DNA of 64,000 nucleotides from Cruorifilaria tuberocauda (Eukaryota; Nematoda; Chromadorea; Rhabditida; Onchocercidae), in the NCBI GenBank assembly GCA_013365365.1, contig JABVXU010000022.1, positions 248,001 through 312,000 on the forward strand, read 5' to 3'. Shown here piece after piece: positions 40,901-52,700 of this stretch; position 1 is the first letter of the stretch; every line of letters begins with the position of its first letter. Position numbers and translations under genes: made by a program. A model generated the notes under the pieces. It saw only the letters and a program-made list of their open reading frames with translations. It did no database searches and was not told the DNA's origin.

Positions 40901-43900
40901 TATTATTATTAATACTTAGCTTCATCAATTCTAACTTTAAATATAAAAAAAACTGGTGCTATATACATTTAATCCTGTTTGCGATATTCATGAAGAATTT
41001 TAAATATCAAAAATTAGACTACATTACATAACATTCTTTTTAATAAAACGAATAAAATAAAATAAAATAAATTGTACTGTTTACAAGAAATAATATTTAG
41101 TCTTTTCTCATAATTCACTGAGAAAATGACATCATACAAATTTTTGTATATGTTAAATTCAGTCGCTTCTTGCGATTGTTTAGTCTTATTTTTCGGTTCA
41201 CTTAAGACTAGTTTCCTTTTCTATGTTTAATTAATAAAAGCATTTGAGACGTTTAAGAGCATAACCATAAAGCAAAGTTAAAATTCTTTCTTGCCTAAAA
41301 AGCTTTATTTCGGAAAGAAAGCTTTCTGTACAACAAATGACATGCCGACCAGCGTTAAGCGATCTTCATGACGATTAATAGGTTAACAATTAGGTCAATA
41401 TCGCTAATACCGATAATTCTAGATCTGAATTATTTTGTTTCGAATTGTAATTTGAAATTGGTGAATATTATTAAATTCATAATTTCAAATATTTAGCATA
41501 AAAAATTCTATATTTTTTTCAACTTTATTTATAGTAGCGAAAAATGCCGCCGTCAAAATACTGATTTTTTAACGAGATTCGATCGAATTGATGATTGAAT
41601 CTGAATTGATAAAAGATTTCTAATATTTCTAATAATTTCCAATATTTGTGCGTACTGCCTAACAACTTGCAAAAAAATTTTTTAAATAATTTTTGAAATT
41701 TAAATTGGGCTTTCAATCTCGCCGGCCATTGCCTTCGTCATCTCTATTTAAGACTAACTCAAATATAGGAATTCAAAACTTCCAGGACTATTTCAATGCT
41801 TATGATGAAACTATATTCAGCTTTTATTTCTTGTTGATGATAGAGTCTGTTTCAATAATTGGAACATCTATAACACTGGCTAAAATACTAATAATATTGA
41901 CCTTAGTACTCTAATAGTTTACAGTTGTTTACACCAATGAATATCGCAGATTTTCTATATCATTTCACAGGGATTTTAATACTTCAATGCATAATAACTG
42001 CAAAGCTCAAAAGGCGAAATCAATACGTCAATCACTAAATTCGATTTAAAACTGATACAAAAATTAAATGACTGAAACCATGAGACGTAAAATGTTAAAA
42101 AATAATGCATAAATTTATAATTGTAATTTCTGAAAATGATAATCAGCTTATCTTTCTCTCCCTTCATTCGATCAACAAAAAAAAAATAAAAATTGCATAT
42201 AATTCAAAAAGAATGATCATTATTTCTCATTAAAATTTCATTGCTGTCTTATTCGTCGAACATTTTCTCAAATGCTTCTACGTTTTGCTTTTTTTGAATA
42301 AAGATTATGGTAAATTCCATATTCGAGTTATATTTGTTCTGAATTAATTTAGCTTAGATTAAAATCAGAAATCATCCTGAAATATCGATCATGATTCACC
42401 TTAGAGATAATTGAAAAACAGTCTGCAATAATGTTAGTTCATTTTACATGTTGCATTATTAAATACTGGCATAATACCGGTTGTATTTATACCTCTTCTT
42501 CACTATTCTTCTGAATTTTTTTTGATTTCAAGACTTTTGTTCACTGTCAGTTTCAGTTATTATATTATTACGATTATTAAAAAAAAGCAATTAAATTATC
42601 AGGACCTATTAAATCGTTCTTAAAAAAAGCATTCATTGAAAATTTCTTAGATCGAAAGATTGAATACTTCAAATTGGCGAAAATTTTCTAAATTATACAA
42701 AGTCCACAATATGTTATAAACTGTAAACTCTAAATTTTTTGGATAAGATTGACAATTTTTTCATCCATTTATGAAAGACACAATTACTTTACAAGTTTTA
42801 TGTATATGAAGCATTGAATTTCTGTAGCACTTATCTCTATCACTTTTTATATTATTGTAGCAATTGTAATATAGAAATTGTTTTTGAAACTCATCAATAC
42901 TGAAAAGTATTGGAGTGGTTGGAAAATGTGCCACTTACTTTCTTTTAAAATTTTTTAAATCTTTTGAAAGTTTAAAGTGCCACTCATTTATTTTTTCGTT
43001 GTTTGTTTGTCATCATAAAATAGCTCAATAAATTAAGTTATTGTTTACACAATTATTGCCAATCATCTACTGTCAGCAAAATTTCCACAAAATCTGTTTA
43101 ATTCAGATCACCGTTTCTGGTGATTTTTCGAATATTTTCAAATAGTTTCGCCATGCAGCTATTAAAGGAAGAGAAAGATAGAAGCAGACAATCAATACGT
43201 ACATCACTTTAGAGGGATAGAATTGCTCGTAAAATATTTTCCAAACATGCAAATATCATTTTTAAGATGTTCAACCTACTAGGGTAAACATGAAAATTTT
43301 TTGTTGCGATTAATGGTAAACGAAACGCTTGTTATTGCAAATCTGTGCCTTTACCTACATTTTCCATTGAAAATGATGTCGGAGAAAGTTATGCTCGCAA
43401 ATTTTTTTAGGTATAATTTTTTTAGCCATAATATATTACGGAAGAAATTTTTTAAGAGAAATTCCGAACAAAGAACACGGTTGGGATATTGGGAACTCAA
43501 CTTGGATGCCGAAATTTGAATACAAAGTTGCGAAAAATTTTAATTATTATTTATGATTTTATGTTGTATTCAAAAATTTTAACAGAAGATATATTTAAAA
43601 AATCTCAATTATTATCAGTGTTTGACGATTTTAATCGAACTTTTCATCTACTCAATAACTTGTGAAGAGGTAAATAAATCATTGCATATGAAAACATCCA
43701 AAAATTTTTTAAATTAACAATTATTTAGATAATCTATTAAAGTACGCGTTTACAGTAACTTATTACCGCTTACTCTTTTATTTACTGTTAAAATGATTAA
43801 ATCAAGTGTGAAATTGTTTAAATTTATTTGGAACCGGCATACAATGAACTGAAAAAACTGTGATCATTTGAAATTGGAAAATCACAACTATTCTTGAATT

Positions 43901-44135
43901 TTAATAATTTTCCACTCATACTTTCTAAATCGATTCACAAAAGCAAGATAAAAGCATATTTTCTTAATAAATTTCAATTACCAAGCAAGAATTCTTGTAA
44001 AGGAAGGTGATTTATGCTTGCGTTCATTTGATATTAACTTACGAATCTACGATGACTGAACAGGTTTATTTTATAAAGTTTATGGCAACTTTTGAGATTA
44101 AAAAATTTTCAAATCATAGAACTGACACATTTTCA
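37978..44135. other. Gene-poor region
   Basis: Six kilobases of AT-rich DNA without a supported gene. Open frames (for example 40144-40419 and 41693-41914 on +) are hydrophobic, lack paired splice sites and resemble chance frames. A short AAAAT tandem run lies around 41050-41068. Confidence 0.4.
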
Positions 44136-44136
44136 G
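44135..44136 (+). promoter_or_regulatory. Probable spliced-leader acceptor of the trehalase gene
   Basis: CACATTTTCAG ends at 44136, 49 bases before the first ATG, with no upstream exon visible. This is the expected position for trans-splicing. Confidence 0.45.
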
Positions 44137-44185
44137 GACGATTTGTGCATGATATTTATGGAGAAATAAAATTTTTAAATTTGCA

Positions 44186-47100
44186 ATGATGGAGGCTATT
44201 ACGCTCGTTTTTGTGATTTTCGCATTTCTCTCAATTAATGTGCACGCTGCCAACGATCCAGATATTTTCAAGTTGGCTAAAATAGCTGAAGATTCTTTTA
44301 GCAATACTTCCGTTAATGTTTGTGATGAAACAAATACCAATAATTCGTACGTTTATAAGCTTCTACAAATAATAATAATGTTGACATTAACAATTCCAAT
44401 AGTTTCTTATTGAAATAAATGCTATAAAACTTTATGTCATTTGATTATTTGTTTACATCCAGGTTTATTTATTGTTATGGAAGGTTACTTGCCGCAGTGA
44501 ATGTGCACAATTTATTCCAGGACTCAAAATATTTTGTGGATATGCCGATGAAATTTGATCCTGGTAGAATGAAGTTTTAGTATCAATGATAATTTATTAG
44601 TTAAAGTCTGATTGAGTCTTATTATTAATTCCCGTAACCTTTTTGCATTATAAATCACTGATCTTTAAGCTAAAAACGAAAAAAAAGAAGTGGAATGTCG
44701 ATTGTGAAAGCTTGCAATGTTCCAGAGGCAACACAAGCAGAATTCGATCAGCGTTTCGGTAAATACGAACTGCATGCTATTGACCGTTCTGCACTACGAA
44801 AATTCGTCGATGAATATTTCGAGCCACCTGGAAACGAATTGGAAGATTGTCAATTATCAGAATGGAATGAACATCCACCGAAACTGATGAAAATTCAGGA
44901 TCCACTATTGCGCGATTGGGCACTAAAACTTAATTCAATTTGGAAATTATTATGTCGAAAAGTACACTTTTCAAAAAGCCCTCAAATATCTTTTATACTT
45001 TCTAATTATCAGAAGAACTTTTAATTCAGAAATAACAAATCCTTAGACTGTGCGTTCAAATGCAATATCACGAACTGTTTTTCTTGCATAGAATACATAT
45101 GCAAATTGAATAGAATAGATTTTGCGGGAAAAAAGCAAGCAAAGATAATTTGAAGATCAGCGAAAAAGATTCATGAAGGTTCATGAAAAAGATTTATTTA
45201 TGATACGACTTATTCGGCACTATTAATTACGGCAACTGTTATAGATGAAACCAATTGAGAATACGAAGCGAACTTCATTAATTCATGTTCCCGAAGAATT
45301 CATTGTACCAGGTGGACGATTCCGTGAATTCTATTACTGGGATGCGTATTGGATCGTGAAAGGCTTGGCTGCTTGTGGACTTCGTTATACAATCAAGAAA
45401 ATGATTACTAATTTTGCAACTGTTGTAGATAGGTAATATTTCATTGTTTTCTTAACATTTTTCACATTTAGCGATCAATCTTAAATGAGTTGAAAGGAAA
45501 ATTTAAATTTTAAATCAATTTTAAAGAAAGTATGCTATTAACTTTAGTAAAATGATTGGTGCCTAAGAATGATTATTTTCTTGGATATGTTGAAACCCTT
45601 GTTTCAGGTATGGATTTGTTCCAAATGGTGGTCGAATCTATTACCTGGCACGATCACAACCACCACTGCTTATCCCTATGGTTTATGAATATTATGAGTT
45701 GACACATGACATTGCATTCATAAATAAAATTTTGCCGATTCTCATCAAAGAATATGAATTTTGGCAAAATAATAGGTAGTCAAAAGTCGATATGAAGCAT
45801 AATTTTTGTTGTGCTTGAAATGATCTTAATGTTATAGATTCCAGAACTTTTAATAGCAAGTGCAGAATAATGTTGAAGCGACTTCATGTAAAATCGGATC
45901 TATTCGATTTCATTCAATTCTTCATTGATATTCATTTTTAGACTTGAAATCACTCATATGAACAGCTAAAAATTTTAAGATTCAAAGAATCATGTAGTTT
46001 TTGACTATCTCGAAATATCGAAACTAAAATTTTAGATTTTCTTAAGTACCATTATTGAGATTTATTGAATTACAGGGTTATCAATGTATCGGATGATAAA
46101 GGCAACATATTTTCGGTTTTTCATTATCATACTAAAACTAACGTACCACGGCCAGAATCATTCCGTGCTGATATTATACATGCTTCACGACTCCCAGCAC
46201 ATGAACGACCAAAATTTTACATGGTTAGTTTCTAAAATATAATAACAGATAGACTCTAAAATGACAGCTAATCTGATTTTCATTTATTTCCTGCAGGATA
46301 CAGCATCGGCTGCAGAATCCGGATGGGATTTCAGTTCTCGTTGGTTTAAAGATAGTCGTAATATTGAGACGATCGAAACGACCGATATTATTCCAATCGA
46401 TTTAAATGCTTTTATATGTTGGAACTTGGATATTTTACAGTATTTACTAAGGCATTCAGGTAATGTTGAAATAATGCAGAGCTAGTAAAAGGGAGAAAGC
46501 TTTGGTAATATCATATGTTGAGATTCATATATCACAGTATATAAAAAACAATAAAAAATTTAAATGTTTTTCAATCAGCGAAAAGAATCTTTAAAATGAT
46601 GTTACAATTTTGATACCATACTCTACAAGTAAAACAGATAATTATAAATTTATTGTTTGATCAATTAATTTAAAAAATTATGACAGCGCGGTATCACGTC
46701 TGCAGAAAAATCATGCCCACTGAAATGCCAGATATTATAACCTCTCATTTATCACTTTTATCGCTTTACTCGTTAAAAGAGTATAAACGTAATGATATCA
46801 AGCAATAGCCTAATATTATTGTTTCAAAATATTATTTCAAAATTGCTACTTCAGAAATCTGAAAATTAGTTTTGCTCACATTTATAAATATATAACTTAA
46901 GTGGAAAACATTAGGCTGCTCATTTAATAAATAATTTCATCCTAGAGAACTTTATTTTGCAACATTTGATATTCATTTTTCCCACTTTTCTTTGTATTTT
47001 AAAAATTTTCATTTCATTGATTAGGAAACTTTTTGAAATCAAAAACGTTTCGTGACAAGCGAGAAATTCTCCGTCAGGCAATGCTTCAAATATTTTACAA

Positions 47101-48387
47101 TAGCACAGAAGGTGCTTGGTTCGATTATAATTTGCGAACCAAATCTCACAATGTGAATTTCTATCCATCGATTGTGGTACCTCTGTTTGGTGAATGTTAT
47201 CAACCATTAAATCTGGCCAAACCAGAACAGATCGTCATCTATCTAAATGTGTGTTTTAAACATTTTTTTGCTTCCTGAAAATCAAAGTGGACAAGATATT
47301 GAGATTAAATTTTTAAAAGGAATCCATTTAATTTTTCGAATCATTATTTGAATCCAATTTGTTATATAATTATTTTGAATTTTGCAGAAAATGGGGGTGT
47401 TCAACTATCCAGGTGGTGTTCCAACAAGTCTCATTAAAGATACCAATCAGCAGTGGGATTTCCCGAATGGTTGGAGTCCAACAAATCACATGATTATTGA
47501 AGGAATGAGAAAATCGAGCAATCCTGTGGTACAAGAACAGGTGCTATAGGAATAATATATACATATAAAAGAATCAATACTATATTTTTTGAGTTTAGCT
47601 ACTTACGTTAAAGTTTTTTTTGAAAGCATTTAAAATTATAATATTATCAGCGTTTAGGCATATCGTTTGGCAAAAAAATGGGTTCTGGGCAATTTCAAAG
47701 TATTCCAAGTAACGAATCACATGTGGGAAAAGGTCAGTATTTCTAATAATATTAAAGAATCAAATTAAGAAAAACGCTAACTTAGAAATCGAATATTTGT
47801 AATCCAAAGATGTACTGAATGATAAGAACTTCCGAATTTAGACCAAGTTTTTTATGTTGTGAAATTTTCCTCAATATATTTTCTTAAGAATTCAAAAGTG
47901 CTCAGTCATATTTTTAGTATGACGTAAACGGAAGTGTACCACAACCAGGTAGCGGTGGCGAATATTTTGTTCAGGTAGATGCATTTCAGTTATCCCTTTA
48001 CTGGTAGTTATATATCTCTAAGTTATCTGAAAAGCATAAAAAGCATGATGCCACAGTTCTTTTAGAAGTAAAAAACTTTCTTCAAACAAAAATTTTAATC
48101 GAAGAAAATTCCCTTGAATAGAAATTTCATACGAAGTTTTTGTTGATTTTAATTTCTCCGACACCATTGACATAATTTAAAATATATAAAATTGTGATTT
48201 TCAGGATGGTTTTGGCTGGTCCAATGGTGTTATTTTAGATCTGTTAACAACCTACTATGATAGGATGCGCATTAAACCAGATGATGTAGCGCCAGGAAAT
48301 CAAGGTTCAATACATATCAAAAGAAATAGCTATAAAACCATATCTCTTATACCGACAATTATCTCAATATTCCACATGATATGTTGA
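44186..48387 (+). CDS. tre: Trehalase (glycoside hydrolase family 37)
   Basis: Hydrolyses trehalose to two glucose molecules. Twelve exons: 44186-44346, 44463-44573, 44691-44961, 45245-45432, 45608-45775, 46076-46223, 46297-46459, 47025-47248, 47388-47540, 47658-47732, 47918-47974, 48205-48387; 633 residues, close to other animal trehalases. An N-terminal signal peptide ([17 protein letters not shown]) directs it outside the cell. Both family signatures are present: [15 protein letters not shown] and [11 protein letters not shown]. The likely catalytic acid is the Asp in [10 protein letters not shown], and the base is the Glu in HMWEKYDVNG, split across exons 10 and 11. The [15 protein letters not shown] segment closes the glycine-rich end. 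The protein ends in a moderately hydrophobic tail ([16 protein letters not shown]), compatible with a GPI signal or membrane anchor, as in vertebrate trehalase. The exon 2-3 join is weak (donor AA|GTTTTA); the better-looking donor at 44564 is out of phase. The first of two adjacent ATGs was used. Confidence 0.94.
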
Positions 48388-49759
48388 TGCAAAGTGATTG
48401 GTTCAGAAACCGGAAGTTGCACTTTGTGACAACAGTAAAGGAAAATAAGGAACTTTGATTTCTATTTGATAGAATTTGTATAATCTTGTTCTAAATTAAT
48501 ATATAAAATATGACACAACTATCCCTAGAATGTAAACGAAAGAACAAATTCGAGCATAATATACAAACACCCAAGACAAAACGGGGATGTTATTTAAAAA
48601 ATTACTGTTCTCGCTGAAAAATGCAATTCCAATTTTCATTAGAAGCAGAAAATAATTTCTTTGATGTCACGGGACCAACTTACCGCTCCGCCATATGCAA
48701 ATTTGATTATTTGCAAGGTGAATATCTTTGAAAAACATAGTACAAAATACATTATTGAAAGTTAACTTGATATTAAATTTGATAGCACTCATTCAAACTT
48801 TTCAAAATTAATCAGAATATCTTGTTAGTGATGTAGGTTTTGTTTTTATTAATCAGGATATCATTGCTTAAAAAATAGACAAAATTCCAAGCTTTTACGC
48901 GTTTGCGAAGTTATCAACTACAGATATAGAAAAACAGAAGCAGATAAACATGTGGCTGTAATCAATCGACGACACATTCACCAATATTAATCCGTCATAA
49001 AATTCTGTGAAAACCAGAAAAAGAATATGTAAGAATATATAAAAGAATACATACCTTTATAATTTTAAAATAAATAAAGCCTAATGCCGAGTAAGGATAT
49101 CAAAAAACGTTTTAAGGTACTTATCTCACACACATAATGATAGTGAGACTTTAAGCGAATATTACTAAAAAGAACGTTCATAAATCTTTCAGTGATAGCA
49201 ATTTAAAGAAGGTTTAGAATTCCAAATAATACAATTAAGAATGAAAGTGTACGGACACACTTGCTCACTACGGTTTTTAAGAAATTTGGATAAATTCGAA
49301 AAGCGTCCCGCTTATTCCTTCTGCATTAACTTAATAAAAAAAGAATATTTAAATTACATTACACGAGGTGAAATAATTTAGGTCAATCTAAGATATTATT
49401 AATAGAGTCAAAGAAATATTCGGCGGAATATAATTACTTGACGTTAAAAAAGCTGAAAGAAACTGCATCCTTGCAGTCTGACAAAGAAAACAAAGCAGAA
49501 AAAAGATCAAAAAAGCATAGGAATAATGGCAATAAATCTTTTTTAAGGCTCATAAATGCACAAAAATATAAAACGATTATCAAAAATAAATGCATAAATG
49601 CATAAAAATTTTGAAGAATAATTAAATCATTCAAATTTCAAGAAATATAATTAATCCCACATTACTCTTAGGAAATATTCAAAAAGTTCACTTGTTTGTA
49701 AGGAGTTACAAAACCGCAAAAGAAAACCAAATCAGCAATCGATCAAAGGGGTACAGTTT
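48388..49759. other. Convergent intergenic region
   Basis: Lies between the 3' ends of the trehalase (+) and cortactin (-) genes and should hold both 3' UTRs. No coding exon or structured element is seen. Confidence 0.5.
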
Positions 49760-52700
49760 CTATCGTAATTCGACGTAATTTGCTGGAAACAAACCATACT
49801 GCCCGTTACAAAATCCACGCCACCATCCAGCATCAATCTAAACAATGTTATTTTGTTCAATATAATAATAGTAACAAAAATTCTAATATATGCAATCTTG
49901 ACGAAAGTAAGTTAAAATACTAGTAAAATTAGTCGAATTTTACGCTACTGAAAAAAATCTAACCTTGATAATTTCCAGTCGAAATAGCAAAAAAGTCTGC
50001 CTATTGAACAAAAATTTAACCTGATCAATATTAGTGATGATATCATCAGGATCAAAGCTGATTTCGTCATCATCCTGTTTTTGATAATCGTAAATGGCGA
50101 CAGCTGTAAGACCTGTGGAACCAAGTGGGTGTGTTGGTGACGAAAGTGGATCGTTTGCCACTACTGTTTTTGACAGCTCTCCCTGAAGAGTATGATTTTC
50201 CACGGTGTTATACTTGAAACGAAGTTACGTGATTACATAATCGTCAAAATAGAAAAAAAAATAAAATTAATGAAACAATGGAGCAATAGCAAGAAATAAA
50301 GAAAAGTGGGAAATTAAAAAAGCTAACATAACTCTTTAGTCTTTTAATTCAGAATTAGTCAAGAATTCATTTAAAAATAAGCTGTAGAAAATGAAAGTTC
50401 AAACTAATGATAGTATCCATTACAAAGACGAAGATTATAGTTTAAAGAAGAATAACACTTCTAATCGATAAAATGCACTTTTCATTTCAGTGAACAAAAC
50501 TTTATCTAACAAAAAAGTACCTCTAAAGACGATATTTTATGCCTTTCACCATGCGCAGTCATTGTCTCTAATAGTGATTGTTTTACAGGTGCTGGAGACG
50601 GTACTACGTCATCTCCCGGCACTACATCGTATCTATTACCACATAACGTTCCTTCTTCAGTTAATGTTTCTATCTAAACAGCTGAGGTAGGTAATTTCAG
50701 GAAAAACATCTTTTGATTTACAGACATAAAGGCTGAAGCTGAAGAGAGTAAAAAAAACTGGAAACTTAACCACATAGTAAAACTTCTTCACTATTACCTC
50801 TAAATGAACTGATAATGGTGCAAAGTTGTTTCGTAATTCATTATCCCAATTCTGAATATCTTCATTCCTTTTGTCACGGTGTGGAGCTTGAAGTTTCACT
50901 GCGCTGAAAATTTTATTAGATGAAGGATTGAACAGTAGCAATTTAACAGGCTGAGATGGAAATTCTTGCAATATAGCGGAAACATTTTCTGTCTCAGAGA
51001 ATACTTGCGATTCAGTAGAAGTTTCGTATTTAGAAAACCTTGTTATTCCAGGCATGATAGCCACGGCACCAGCTGGAGCACGAGAATATCGTTTAGGAAC
51101 ACCTAAAGAGACATTGAATTCAGTTAAACTTCATGGAGCTATAATTGCTAAAACGACATAAGGAGTAAAAAAAGAAAATAACCTCCAATATGATGCAAAT
51201 GTTCATGCTGTCGTATTTCTTCTTGAATTGCTTCTGGATCCATCTGCAATTTCGTCATAGTTTTTTAAAAATTGGAAGAAAAAATTTTTAATTTAAGAAC
51301 AACCGAAGAATTTTTACCAAATATTCGGGGGAAATAGTGTACCCCTGCTCAACATGCAACGCCACCCTTACTGAAAATGAAGGGATATTCAAATCTTTCT
51401 CATTCAACTTCCATCTTATTCCATATCACGTCTATCTTTTTTAAAATAAAATCAATCGCAAATCCTTGACCTGTTGCTCTAGCTCTTCACGTCGTTTCCA
51501 CTCTTCAGCAATCTTTTTCTGCCTTTCTTCTTCTTCTTTCTGTTGTTGTTTGCGCAGTTCCTCATCTTCTCGTTTTCGACGCTCACGTTCTTGCTGCACC
51601 TTATCGTCATTCTGAAAAAATGATGCAAACCTGCACAAAAATTAAAATTTATTAGGCCATATGTTAAACTAGACTAAATAACATACTACAAAAATTGAAA
51701 AAAGTTTAAGCTTGTTTCTCCAAAGACTTTCAAAACACACCTCAGCAACTGAAAGCTGTTCAAATTTAGCACGTAAATTTAAAGCTCTTCCTTTTGATGT
51801 AACAGATGAAGTGTTCCGTTTCGCTGTTTGTTCTTCTAAAAAATTATAACCTAATGCGTCGTTTCCATAATGAGCACTTAAGCAGTGAATTTGCTGTCAA
51901 ATCCTGGATCAATTTCTCAGCTCTCAGTTCGAATTCTCATGATTATCTATTTAAAAAATTATTAGTAATTGTGAAATAAAATAGCTGTGATTATAGAACG
52001 TTTTGATCTGTTCAAATTCTTGAGAAAAATCATATATACAAAGATGACCGAATTATTCAAGTATATCAGTACATAAATTTTATGACTCTTAGCTTTAGCT
52101 CTCAGGCTTTCATGTTGAGCAGACTCTTCATATTGCTCATAGCTCACTGCAGATTTATGCTGTCTGTTGTAAACCAAAACGGCCACCAAAACTTTTTTTA
52201 TAGTTCCAAATTCATAAATAAAACAGAATTACTACCAATAGAGTTAGGAAGTCAGAAATTAATTCATTTACGTCCACCTGTTTGACTTTCATGTTGTTGT
52301 AATTTTTCATAATTATCCCAGCCACTAGCGCTTTTGTCTTTTCTGTCTTCTTGGATACCGAATTTTCCGCCAAATCCTTTTTTATAATCTAAAACATCTT
52401 AAACATTGAAGAAGCCGATATTACAAAAAAAGTTGGTCAACAAATGCAACCCAATTCCGCTACGAATTCTGATTTAAAATATTTTAGAATAGCAAAAAAC
52501 TTCTGACCTATTTGACTTTGATGTGTGGCCAACTTTTCGTGTTCATCCCAGCCAACTGCACTTTTATCTTTACGATCTTCTTGAACACCAAATTTACCAC
52601 CAAATCCCTTCTTGTAATCTGGTAATTTATAAATCACTTCATAAATGCTCTAGACTAAATAGAATAAGTGAAGAGATTTCTGGAAATTCTCAAATAATAC

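Noticed and set aside
44098..44340. Minus-strand ORF opposite trehalase exon 1
   Set aside because: Antisense shadow of the signal-peptide exon.
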